Shown here piece after piece: positions 1 through 5,637 of a DNA stretch of 5,832 bases; within the stretch, counting starts at the first letter, position 1, and each line of letters starts with the position of its first letter. Location of the stretch: positions 1 through 5,832 of the forward strand of contig JAJYJL010000605.1 of assembly GCA_021789565.1 (NCBI GenBank), given 5' to 3'. Below the pieces are notes generated by a model. The model did not search any database and was not told where the DNA came from. It was given only the letters and a program-made list of their open reading frames with translations. The translations under genes and the position numbers were made by a program. This DNA comes from Acidobacteriota bacterium. Lineage in GTDB: Bacteria > Acidobacteriota > Terriglobia > UBA7540.

Positions 1-887
1 CGAACTAACGGTGAACGCCGGTGCTTCCAGTCACGCAGTTCGGGGCGGGCAGCAACTCCAACCTCGTCCTGATGCTGGAGATCCCAAGCAAACTCGCGTG
101 CGCTGGCGTACCGGTTCCTCGGATCCCTTTCGAGGGCACGGTAAATTATCTCTTGCATCTGAGGCGAGATTTGCAGGTCAATTTCGCGAGGAGGGACGGG
201 GTTGTTCAGCAAGCGGTCATTCATGATGACGAAGGCGTTCGGACCGGTAAAGGGTACCTTCCCCGTGAGCATTTCGTAAAGCATGACCCCCACTGCATAC
301 AGATCGCTGCGGGAGTCGCCGCGCTTGCCTCTGACCATTTCGGGGCTGATGTAGTCCGGCGTTCCCATAACCTGAGACAGCTTGGCGAACGTCAAGCGGC
401 GTGCGCCGGCGCTGGCAGCGATACCAAAGTCGATCAATTTGATCCGATCGTCAGGCCCGACCATGATATTTTCAGGCTTCAGGTCGCGGTGCGCCACCCC
501 TTGTTTTTGGATGTAATCCAACACTTCAAGGATTCCCAGCGTGATGCGCAACGCACGGTTGGGAGAAAGTTTGTGCTGCTCATTGAGGATTTGCCGCAGC
601 AGTTTCCCTTCCGCATACTCCATGACCATATAGATACGGCTGCGGCCGTCTGCTGGAAAAACTTTCATGACGCCAGGATGATCGAGTTTCTTGCCGATTT
701 CCTCTTCGCGACGGAAGCGGTCGAAATAAAGTGCGTCGCTCTCCATTTCGGGGTGGGGAACCTTAATTGCGACCAGCCGACTAGTTTGCAGATCAGTAGC
801 GAGAAAAATCGAGGCCATCCCGCTGCGGGCAATAACGCGCTCAATCCGATAATGGTCGAGTTGATCGCCAGGATGGACTGGAGTCAT
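1..887 (-). CDS. Hanks-type serine/threonine protein kinase, N-terminal 295 residues (C-terminus beyond window edge)
   Basis: This protein transfers phosphate from ATP to Ser/Thr residues of target proteins. Reading the minus strand from ATG at 887-885 gives 295 codons with no stop before the left edge. Landmarks: catalytic Lys K42 in VAIKVPHP, an Glu-rich alpha-C region (REEEIGKK, 60-67), HRDLKPEN at 133-140, DFG at 153-155, GTPDYISPE (175-183, APE changed to SPE), SDLYAVG at 194-200 and RNRY at 257-260 closing the kinase domain near residue 270. The nucleotide loop reads IARSGMASIF (19-28), so all three glycines of the usual GxGxxG pattern are replaced by Ala, Ser and Ala. The residues after 270 are basic and may lead to a membrane segment outside the window (inference). 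The start has no clear Shine-Dalgarno but is the first possible one: an in-frame TAG lies at 912-914. It follows the phosphatase gene by 42 bases, suggesting co-transcription. Confidence 0.95.
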   Translation of the reverse strand, partial: MTPVHPGDQLDHYRIERVIARSGMASIFLATDLQTSRLVAIKVPHPEMESDALYFDRFRREEEIGKKLDHPGVMKVFPADGRSRIYMVMEYAEGKLLRQILNEQHKLSPNRALRITLGILEVLDYIQKQGVAHRDLKPENIMVGPDDRIKLIDFGIAASAGARRLTFAKLSQVMGTPDYISPEMVRGKRGDSRSDLYAVGVMLYEMLTGKVPFTGPNAFVIMNDRLLNNPVPPREIDLQISPQMQEIIYRALERDPRNRYASAREFAWDLQHQDEVGVAARPELRDWKHRRSPLV

Positions 888-929
888 TCTTAATGGAGGT
901 AAAGTGGGTGGCTAACGGAGCTCTCCGCG

Positions 930-1730
930 TCAGGAAAGCCTGTAAGGTCGTCCGCGATACATACCCACATGCTCCACCTTTCTGACGCGGATCAACTGAA
1001 CGCTGATATTATCGCTCCCATCGCGCTGGTTCGCAAGCTCGATCAACTCCCTGGCTGCAGTGTTTAAGTCAGGACAACGGGCCACAACGGCTGCAATATC
1101 TGTTGCAGCCACGGAACCATGAAGCCCGTCTGAGCAAAGAACCAGCACATCGCTCGTAAGTAGCGAATGGGCGCCTACCTCGACATTGACGAAAAGTCCG
1201 GTGCCGAGCGATCGGCTGAGGACGTGGCGTCCCGCCGCCTCCGCTGCTTCCCGAGGTGAAAGTAGTCCCAGTCGGACTTGTTCATTGGCGACTGTGTGGT
1301 CCCGCGTGAGTGGCAGGGCGTGTGTGTCGCGAACAAGATAACAGCGCGAATCGCCCACATGTGCGATGACCGCAGAAGCGAAGCGCAGAGCGCAGGCAAC
1401 CAGCGTGGTGGCCATCCCCGCTTGTTCTGTTCCGGCCACTGTCGACTGCTCCAGCACGCGGTGATTGGCCTCCTGCACCAGTCGAGGCAAGAGGGAGTAA
1501 AGGGACTCGCCAGCGGGCGCAGACCGAAAGCCAGCCAGAAGGGCCTGCACAGCAGTCCTCGAGGCGACTTCCCCCAGCGCCTGTCCGCCGACTCCGTCCG
1601 CCAAAGCGAAAAGCCATCCGTGTGTTCTTGTCTGGTCGGCCGTCGCCGGGACTACGTGGCCAAGGAAATCTTCGTTTCCCTCGCGAACTTTTCCTCGGTC
1701 GCTTACCTCCCCGAACTCCAGTTCGAGCAT
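930..1730 (-). CDS. PP2C-family protein serine/threonine phosphatase (266 aa)
   Basis: A metal-dependent (Mn2+/Mg2+) phosphatase of the bacterial PstP/PrpC/Stp type, which removes phosphate from Ser/Thr residues and commonly opposes a Hanks-type kinase. All the family motifs appear in order: SDRGKVREGNEDF (10-22), FALADGVGG (41-49, metal ligand D45), MATTLVA (106-112), AHVGDSR (123-129), LTRDHT (141-146), LSRSLG (171-176), LCSDGL (199-203, D201) and GSDNIS (238-243, D240). Length is that of a stand-alone catalytic domain; no membrane segment or sensor domain is visible, so it is probably cytosolic. I chose ATG 1730 because the conserved domain begins at once and AAGAAG lies 6 bases upstream; a TTG at 1772 would add 14 residues overlapping the upstream hairpin. 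The kinase gene follows after 42 bases and is the likely functional partner. Confidence 0.96.
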   Translation of the reverse strand: MLELEFGEVSDRGKVREGNEDFLGHVVPATADQTRTHGWLFALADGVGGQALGEVASRTAVQALLAGFRSAPAGESLYSLLPRLVQEANHRVLEQSTVAGTEQAGMATTLVACALRFASAVIAHVGDSRCYLVRDTHALPLTRDHTVANEQVRLGLLSPREAAEAAGRHVLSRSLGTGLFVNVEVGAHSLLTSDVLVLCSDGLHGSVAATDIAAVVARCPDLNTAARELIELANQRDGSDNISVQLIRVRKVEHVGMYRGRPYRLS

Positions 1731-1770
1731 AAATGTCTTCTTGACAAGTTGTACGAAAAAATCGCCAAGC

Positions 1771-1804
1771 AAAACGGGCGGACATGCGTCCGCCCGCCCA
1801 TTTT
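1771..1804 (-). terminator. Likely intrinsic terminator after the permease gene
   Basis: A perfect 9-base-pair stem (1775-1783 with 1788-1796), almost all G-C, with a 4-base loop, lies 27 bases beyond the permease stop. On the minus strand the stem is followed by TTTT and, after seven more bases, by a second T run at about 1755-1760. The AAAA preceding the stem on the minus strand gives it partial bidirectional character. The T tract is short, so termination may be incomplete. Its position separates the permease from the phosphatase-kinase pair. Confidence 0.7.
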
Positions 1805-1823
1805 AACCTGTTCTTTATCTTAC

Positions 1824-3626
1824 TCATACCTCCGCAGCGCGAACATGGACCAAGGTCGTCCGCCCCGTGGCTTTGCTCGAGCGAAGGAAATAGATCCCGC
1901 CGTAAATCGCCCACACAATCGCGATCCCCAGTGCAAGCAGAGGCTCTTTTACTGTGCCGTAACCCATGAACGGCCCGACCAGATAGAAGCCCATGCACGC
2001 CAAGTTGGCCACGAGCCCGAACACAGGAATTACTACATGACGGCTCGGGCTGAACTTGCGATGCTTATGAAACGCACCCATGCAGATTCGGCAACTCAAA
2101 GCGTAGAGCAAAAAAGTTCCGAAATTCGAGGCCAGTGTGATCGTGAGCAACGAGTTGGGCATCGCCGCCATGGTGGCATGACTCGTATAACCGAAACTCG
2201 ACCAAAAGCCCTGCGGCAAGGCCTTAATCGTGGCATCGCTCATCGCCCCGGCATCGCCAAAGGCAAAGGACAATGCAAGGCAGCCAACCACCGCTGAAAT
2301 CCCGGCTAAAGTCCAGATGGCACGGTGCGGGGTGAGCTTTTCGGAGTGCAGAAGGCCAAAGTGTTCTGGCACTTCGTTATCTTTTCCCATGGCATAGGTC
2401 ACGCGTGCTCCCGTATTCATGCAGGAAAGAGTGGTCCCGATTATCGCCAGAAATACTGTGAACGCCTCTACAAGCATGAATATCCGCCCTCGTCCGGGAC
2501 CGAACAAGGCATCGCCGACAACAACCATCATATCCCCTATGGGCGCGGCCGAGCCCGCTGCGTTCTGCATGGTGTAGCCGCTGTTCAAGAAATAATTGGC
2601 GGCGAAGTACTCAAACAAGTAACAGAACGCCCCCTGCACAAGCAAGGATGTGATCACTGCGATTGGGACGTCTCGCTTGGGATTCTTCGCTTCGCCGCCC
2701 ATTGAGGTAACAGATTCAAACCCCACTAAGATAAGGATAGCCACAGTAGCTTGGACGAATACCCAGCCCCAATTGTGTATGCCGAAAATGGAGAGGGCGG
2801 TCTTGTGAGACAGAAAGTTTCCGCTGGCGTCGTGCGTTGGATAACTGATGTGATAGGGTACAGGATTACCGGCTGCGTCGAGCTTGGGCTGCGGAATGCC
2901 CGCAGCGTTCCGCACAATAGCCTCTGTTGTTTGGCCGTCCACCATGGTTTTCTGCGTGGCGAACTCGTAGGTGTAAGCATCACCCGAGGCAGAATCGAAC
3001 TGCCAAGAGACGCTCCCCGGGGGATGGTTCATACGGTAGCCGAGGGCGATGACTGAGAATACGATGAGCGCGGTAATTTGGATGACGTTAATCGCAATGC
3101 TGACGGCGGTTGAACCCGTCACGCCACGAAACGCGATGTAAGCTACTACAAAAGAGAAGACCACTGCCACGGCCATCATGAACATGGGGCCCGGATTCGA
3201 GGCGCTCATGAAATTCGGCCAGATAGTTCCAACCAAGTACCCACAGAGGACCCCCATCACCGCAACCATGACACCAGGATAGATCCAGTAATAGAGGTGC
3301 GACGCCCAACCGACGATAAACTTGGAAATTCGGGCATAACGCCACGCCCTATCATGGTTGAGGAAGGATTGCTCTGCAAAGTAATATGAGCTTCCAGTCC
3401 CAGGGTAAAGCTTCGCCAGTTCCGCGTAGCACACCGCGGTGGCAAGACACAGAGCCAGAGCGAGGAAAATGCCGAGCCACATCGACGGCGCCGTAACCCC
3501 CGTCGTCGCCTGGATGTAGAAAGTAAGCCAGAGAAATGCTCCGGGAGCGATGAGCGCCATGGCGTTCATCGTCAGGCCCGTGAGTCCTAACGTACGCTTC
3601 ATTTCGGGTGCGGTGCTTTCCGCCAT
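1824..3626 (-). CDS. APC-superfamily amino acid/polyamine-type permease (600 aa, 12 predicted TM helices)
   Basis: An inner-membrane secondary transporter of the amino acid-polyamine-organocation superfamily; the substrate cannot be read from sequence. The N-terminal half starts with TM1 broken by the APGAF turn (27-31), as in LeuT-fold APC proteins. Predicted helices: about 15-40, 48-70, 103-134, 148-166, 172-197, 284-305, 320-347, 380-404, 435-457, 488-516, 529-552 and 561-582. After TM6 comes the family signature GFESVTSMGGEAKNPKRDVP (302-321), and after TM8 the cytoplasmic ARVTYAMGKDNEVPEHFG stretch (407-424), both typical of this superfamily. Polarity places the three longest loops outside; the TM5-TM6 loop (about 198-283) is unusually long, which explains why the protein exceeds the usual 450-550 residues. 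The ATG at 3626 is supported by AAGGAG 7 bases upstream. A terminator-like hairpin follows the stop. Confidence 0.93.
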   Translation of the reverse strand: MAESTAPEMKRTLGLTGLTMNAMALIAPGAFLWLTFYIQATTGVTAPSMWLGIFLALALCLATAVCYAELAKLYPGTGSSYYFAEQSFLNHDRAWRYARISKFIVGWASHLYYWIYPGVMVAVMGVLCGYLVGTIWPNFMSASNPGPMFMMAVAVVFSFVVAYIAFRGVTGSTAVSIAINVIQITALIVFSVIALGYRMNHPPGSVSWQFDSASGDAYTYEFATQKTMVDGQTTEAIVRNAAGIPQPKLDAAGNPVPYHISYPTHDASGNFLSHKTALSIFGIHNWGWVFVQATVAILILVGFESVTSMGGEAKNPKRDVPIAVITSLLVQGAFCYLFEYFAANYFLNSGYTMQNAAGSAAPIGDMMVVVGDALFGPGRGRIFMLVEAFTVFLAIIGTTLSCMNTGARVTYAMGKDNEVPEHFGLLHSEKLTPHRAIWTLAGISAVVGCLALSFAFGDAGAMSDATIKALPQGFWSSFGYTSHATMAAMPNSLLTITLASNFGTFLLYALSCRICMGAFHKHRKFSPSRHVVIPVFGLVANLACMGFYLVGPFMGYGTVKEPLLALGIAIVWAIYGGIYFLRSSKATGRTTLVHVRAAEV

Positions 3627-3633
3627 AAGTATT

Positions 3634-3639
3634 CTCCTT
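3634..3639 (-). promoter_or_regulatory. Ribosome binding site of the permease gene
   Basis: The minus strand reads AAGGAG with 7 bases before the ATG at 3626. This near-consensus Shine-Dalgarno fixes the permease start and is the strongest in the window. Confidence 0.85.
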
Positions 3640-3689
3640 TAATTGAAAGTTGAGGCTCTCGCCCAGACCAAGCTCCCGGTTCACGAGTC

Positions 3690-3768
3690 GGGCAATCCAG
3701 CAATATTGCCCCTTACTACCTGAGAAAGAGTTTGGTTCGATCGTGGAGAACCCGGCCCTCGCGGGTTC
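3690..3768 (-). promoter_or_regulatory. Structured 5' leader of the permease mRNA (two hairpins)
   Basis: On the minus strand, GAACCCG (3768-3762) pairs with CGGGTTC (3754-3748) over 7 base pairs with a 7-base loop. GGGCAAT (3711-3705, as read on the minus strand) pairs with ATTGCCC (3696-3690), again 7 base pairs, with an 8-base loop. Neither is followed by a T run, so neither is a simple terminator. Two further GAACC copies (3738-3734 and 3682-3678) can compete for the GGTTC half of the first hairpin. The arrangement could be a regulatory leader, but I recognise no known riboswitch class. Confidence 0.4.
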
Positions 3769-3774
3769 ATGTTG

Positions 3775-3803
3775 AGATTAAGGAAGCAGTGGAGGCAGGT
3801 CAA
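3775..3803 (-). promoter_or_regulatory. Candidate sigma-70-type promoter for the permease gene
   Basis: The minus strand has TTGACC (3803-3798, 5 of 6 to TTGACA), exactly 17 bases, then TAATCT (3780-3775, only 3 of 6 to TATAAT). The -35 and the spacing are good and the -10 is weak. It would give a leader of about 140 bases before the permease ATG. A 15-base palindrome abuts the -35. Confidence 0.4.
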
Positions 3804-3818
3804 ACAAAAAGTTTTTGT
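3804..3818. repeat. AT-rich 15-base palindrome next to the permease -35
   Basis: ACAAAAA (3804-3810), a central G, then TTTTTGT (3812-3818): a perfect 7-base inverted repeat with an odd centre. It directly abuts the candidate -35 hexamer of the permease promoter, where either an UP-like element or a regulator site could sit. Low complexity means chance is a real alternative. Confidence 0.35.
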
Positions 3819-3837
3819 CGGCCACATAAAAATCTGT

Positions 3838-3867
3838 TTGGAAAGAGAATGTTATTATTACTATAAA
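3838..3867 (+). promoter_or_regulatory. Candidate sigma-70-type promoter for the small-protein/amt genes
   Basis: TTGGAA (3838-3843), an 18-base spacer, then TATAAA (3862-3867, 5 of 6 to consensus) lies inside the most AT-rich stretch of the window. The predicted start near 3874 would leave a leader of about 235 bases before the ATG at 4109. The AT content of the stretch makes TATAAA matches easier by chance. Confidence 0.4.
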
Positions 3868-3872
3868 TATTG

Positions 3873-3892
3873 CTTCTAACGCGCGTCTGAAG
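3873..3892. promoter_or_regulatory. Imperfect 20-base palindrome at the predicted plus-strand start site (possible operator)
   Basis: The sequence is CTTC, two bases, the self-complementary ACGCGCGT, two bases, then GAAG: 16 of 20 positions are symmetric. It begins 5 bases after the candidate -10 and so would cover the transcription start, a common place for a repressor to bind. It is a GC-rich core inside AT-rich surroundings. No regulator family is assigned. Confidence 0.35.
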
Positions 3893-3955
3893 TATGCAAA
3901 CAAACAGCACAGCAGACCCGCATGATGACTGACGAATCGAATGAAAATAGCCTCA

Positions 3956-4087
3956 GGTCGCAGAACGCTGCGGAGACCCATGCGAGTTGAAACCAACGAT
4001 TCAACTTCTACGCACGATAAAAAAAATTGATTGGACGGCTTTCAGCCAGAGCAATACCCTGAGCTTCAAATAAGGCGCCAACCGCCT
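3956..4087 (+). promoter_or_regulatory. Series of small hairpins in the leader of the small-protein/amt mRNA
   Basis: Four inverted repeats occur in a row. GGTCGCAG (3956-3963) pairs with CTGC (3968-3971) and, past a 3-base bulge, GACC (3975-3978). AGTTGAA (3985-3991) pairs with TTCAACT (4000-4006), with outer TGCG (3981-3984) and CGCA (4011-4014) also complementary. GGCT (4037-4040) pairs with AGCC (4044-4047). AGGCG (4073-4077) pairs with CGCCT (4083-4087), close to the start codon at 4109. A run of eight A residues follows the second hairpin. Each stem is short; the density is the notable point, and no known RNA family is recognised. Confidence 0.3.
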
Positions 4088-4108
4088 GGCAAGGACCGGA
4101 CTTTCGAA

Positions 4109-4288
4109 ATGAAGCTTCTAGGTTTTCTTATGTTGCTGGCAGGCTGGGTCATTGTATTTTCCGCACTGCTGATGCTTGAATCAAGGGTGCCTCGGGTCGC
4201 GTTTGTACTTGCGGGAATTGGTGTAGAGTTTCTGGGATTCGGGCTTTTCGCTCGTTCCCACATGATGACACGAGGTTATCGCAGGTGA
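4109..4288 (+). CDS. Small two-helix membrane protein upstream of and overlapping amt (59 aa)
   Basis: I do not recognise a named family. The protein starts MKLLGFLML and has two hydrophobic helices, about residues 1-22 and 31-49, joined by a short charged turn (ESRVPR, 25-30), then a basic tail (HMMTRGYRR). This is a helical hairpin with no catalytic motif, probably inserted in the inner membrane. ATG 4109 was chosen because it begins the first helix; a TTG at 4031 would add 26 polar residues and is less likely. The ribosome binding site is weak: AAGGA at 4091-4095 lies 13 bases away. The stop overlaps the amt GTG in GTGA (4285-4288), which suggests translational coupling and hence a role linked to the transporter, such as a subunit, assembly factor or regulator (inference). 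That it is a real gene is supported by the overlap and by its coherent hydrophobic pattern. Confidence 0.75.
   Translation: MKLLGFLMLLAGWVIVFSALLMLESRVPRVAFVLAGIGVEFLGFGLFARSHMMTRGYRR
4272..4275 (+). promoter_or_regulatory. Ribosome binding site of amt inside the small membrane gene
   Basis: GAGG lies 9 bases before the GTG at 4285 and supports that start. Because it sits within the coding end of the upstream gene, translation of the two is probably coupled. Confidence 0.55.
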
Positions 4289-5637
4289 ATCGTTTGCCTG
4301 TTCCAGGCCTCTCGGAAACCCTTCAGGTGATCTGTTTTTTCTCAATTCTTCTGGTCCCGTTAGCAGCGGTCGGGCTCGCACTCATCAACACGGGGCTGGG
4401 CCGCGCGCGGAGCGCATCGCACATGATGCTCGCTTCTCTATGTGTCATATCCTTGGGGGCTCTTATGTACTTCGCCTGTGGGTTTGCATTCCAAGGTTTT
4501 GTGGAGGCTCCGTCGCACAATTTCAGTTTGGCGGGCAAAGAATGGAATGTCCTGGGGGGAATGGGTTTATGTTTCCGGGGGATGGGATTCATTCCCGGCT
4601 TCCCAGATCTGTTGGCTTGGTTCGTCATGTTTAGCGCGGGTTTGGCTGCAGTGATTCCGCTGGGAAGTGGCGCCGATCGGTGGCGACTTGGGGCTTGCTG
4701 TGCCTCCACCGCGTTCCTTGCGGGGTGGACGTATCCTCTATTCGCCCATTGGGTCTGGGGAGGTGGTTGGCTGGCTCAACTCGGTGTAAATTGCAGTCTG
4801 GGGCACGGCTTCATTGATGTGGCCGGTTCGAGTTCAATTCAGGCCGTGGGCGGCCTGACTGCGTTGTCTATCGCCTGGATCCTGGGCCCTCGCAGGAGCA
4901 AGTATGCTGCGGACGAGATGCCAACGGCGATTCCAGGCCATAACATTGTTCTGTCCCTGTTGGGTTGTTTTCTCGCCTGGCTAGGTTGGCTCGGGCTGAA
5001 TGTTGCCGGGGCAATTTTGTATGTGCAGGCCGGCTTCGCAGACGTTCCACTCATAGCGGTCAACTCGACGCTTTCGGCGGCAGCTGCGGCTCTATCCGCA
5101 GTAGCAATCACCCGCGCACGTTTTCGCAAACCTGACGCTTCACTCAGCGTTAATGGATGGATTGGCGGGCTTGTTGCGAGCAGCGCAGCCTGCACATTCC
5201 TCAGGCCCTCCGGCGCTGTGCTGGTCGGTCTGGGTGCTGGTATTATCGTCACACTGGCAGTGGAATGGATCGAGACACGCCTTGGTGTGGATGACCCAGG
5301 CGGCGCTGTTTCCGTTCATGTATTAGGTGGAGTGTGCGGCGTGTTGTCGGTGGGTTTGCTTGCTCCCGTTACTCGTCCAGTGCTGAATGTAGCCAGCCCG
5401 CTCTTGTCCGGGACTGAGAACGGCGGAACAGGACAATGGGTCGCGCAACTAATCGGCGTTGCGACTCTGTTGGGCTTTGTTTTGCCTCTGACATACGGAC
5501 TCAATTGGCTCCTGAATCGGTTCTACCCAATGCGCGTGGATGCGGAAAGTGAACAACAGGGAATGGATCTTAGTGAACTCGGCGCGGATGCCTACCCGGA
5601 ATTCCTCACACGCACGGAAGATTTCAGGCTGCGATGA
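4285..5637 (+). CDS. amt: Amt/MEP-family ammonium transporter homologue with a Gln/His pore pair (450 aa)
   Basis: Amt proteins are trimeric inner-membrane channels or transporters for ammonium. Eleven helices are predicted, at about 13-37, 45-68, 107-127, 134-158, 184-200, 220-245, 255-275, 288-304, 309-329, 345-362 and 384-411. Family landmarks: GLGRARSASHMM (37-48), HWVWGGGWLAQLG (155-167, W158 matching AmtB W148), IDVAG (177-181, D178 matching AmtB D160), ILGPRR (199-204), GWLGLN (234-239), DDPGGAVSVH (336-345) and the C-terminal tail GMDLSELGADAY (426-437) that in the family contacts P-II partners. H345 matches AmtB H318, but the position of AmtB H168 is Q186, reached with identical spacing from D178. 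L238 aligns with AmtB F215, G242 with S219, and the F107 position appears to be Ser. About 8 extra residues precede D178 compared with AmtB. Start GTG 4285 overlaps the upstream gene; a P-II gene follows. Substrate and transport mode are uncertain because of the pore changes. Confidence 0.93.
   Translation: MNRLPVPGLSETLQVICFFSILLVPLAAVGLALINTGLGRARSASHMMLASLCVISLGALMYFACGFAFQGFVEAPSHNFSLAGKEWNVLGGMGLCFRGMGFIPGFPDLLAWFVMFSAGLAAVIPLGSGADRWRLGACCASTAFLAGWTYPLFAHWVWGGGWLAQLGVNCSLGHGFIDVAGSSSIQAVGGLTALSIAWILGPRRSKYAADEMPTAIPGHNIVLSLLGCFLAWLGWLGLNVAGAILYVQAGFADVPLIAVNSTLSAAAAALSAVAITRARFRKPDASLSVNGWIGGLVASSAACTFLRPSGAVLVGLGAGIIVTLAVEWIETRLGVDDPGGAVSVHVLGGVCGVLSVGLLAPVTRPVLNVASPLLSGTENGGTGQWVAQLIGVATLLGFVLPLTYGLNWLLNRFYPMRVDAESEQQGMDLSELGADAYPEFLTRTEDFRLR

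Larger units (their letters stand above)
3627..4108. other. Divergent intergenic region between the permease and the small-protein/amt genes
   Basis: These 482 bases hold no convincing gene. From the permease side outward they contain a Shine-Dalgarno, a leader of roughly 140 bases with two hairpins, a candidate minus-strand promoter, a 15-base palindrome, an AT-rich core at about 3800-3870, a candidate plus-strand promoter, a 20-base imperfect palindrome at the predicted plus-strand start site, and a roughly 230-base plus-strand leader with several small hairpins. A 72-codon minus-strand frame at 3778-3996 crosses the promoters, has no recognisable product and was not called. I saw no sigma-54 (-24/-12, TGGCAC-N5-TTGC) match, though nitrogen genes often use one. 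Confidence 0.75.

Noticed and set aside
21..893. Long plus-strand open frame of 290 codons opposite the kinase gene
   Set aside because: It is the antisense of a clear Hanks kinase with all catalytic motifs on the minus strand; the plus-strand translation resembles no family and has no ribosome binding site that decides a start.
1282..1998. Minus-strand open frame of 238 codons in another frame
   Set aside because: It overlaps the phosphatase start and permease end out of frame; the Arg/Gly/Ser-rich composition is typical of a shadow frame in GC-rich DNA.
1278..2297. Plus-strand open frame of 339 codons opposite the phosphatase and permease
   Set aside because: It spans two well-supported minus-strand genes and the terminator between them, and its translation is a low-complexity, basic and Cys-rich shadow.
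3734..3768. GGTTCGATC near a GAACCCG/CGGGTTC hairpin, recalling a tRNA T-arm
   Set aside because: No acceptor stem, anticodon arm or CCA end can be assembled around it on either strand, so it is not a tRNA gene or a clear remnant.
3778..3996. Minus-strand open frame of 72 codons in the divergent intergenic region
   Set aside because: No recognisable product and a poor start context, and it runs through both candidate promoters and the AT-rich core; it reads as non-coding DNA.
4031..4108. 26-residue upstream extension of the small membrane protein from a TTG
   Set aside because: The added residues are polar and put a tail before the first helix; ATG 4109 starts the hydrophobic segment directly. 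The hairpins at 4037-4047 and 4073-4087 fit a leader better.
4839..5252. Minus-strand open frame of 137 codons opposite amt
   Set aside because: Antisense to the conserved Amt core, with no family resemblance; its Ala/Pro/Thr-rich composition mirrors the hydrophobic codons of the transporter.
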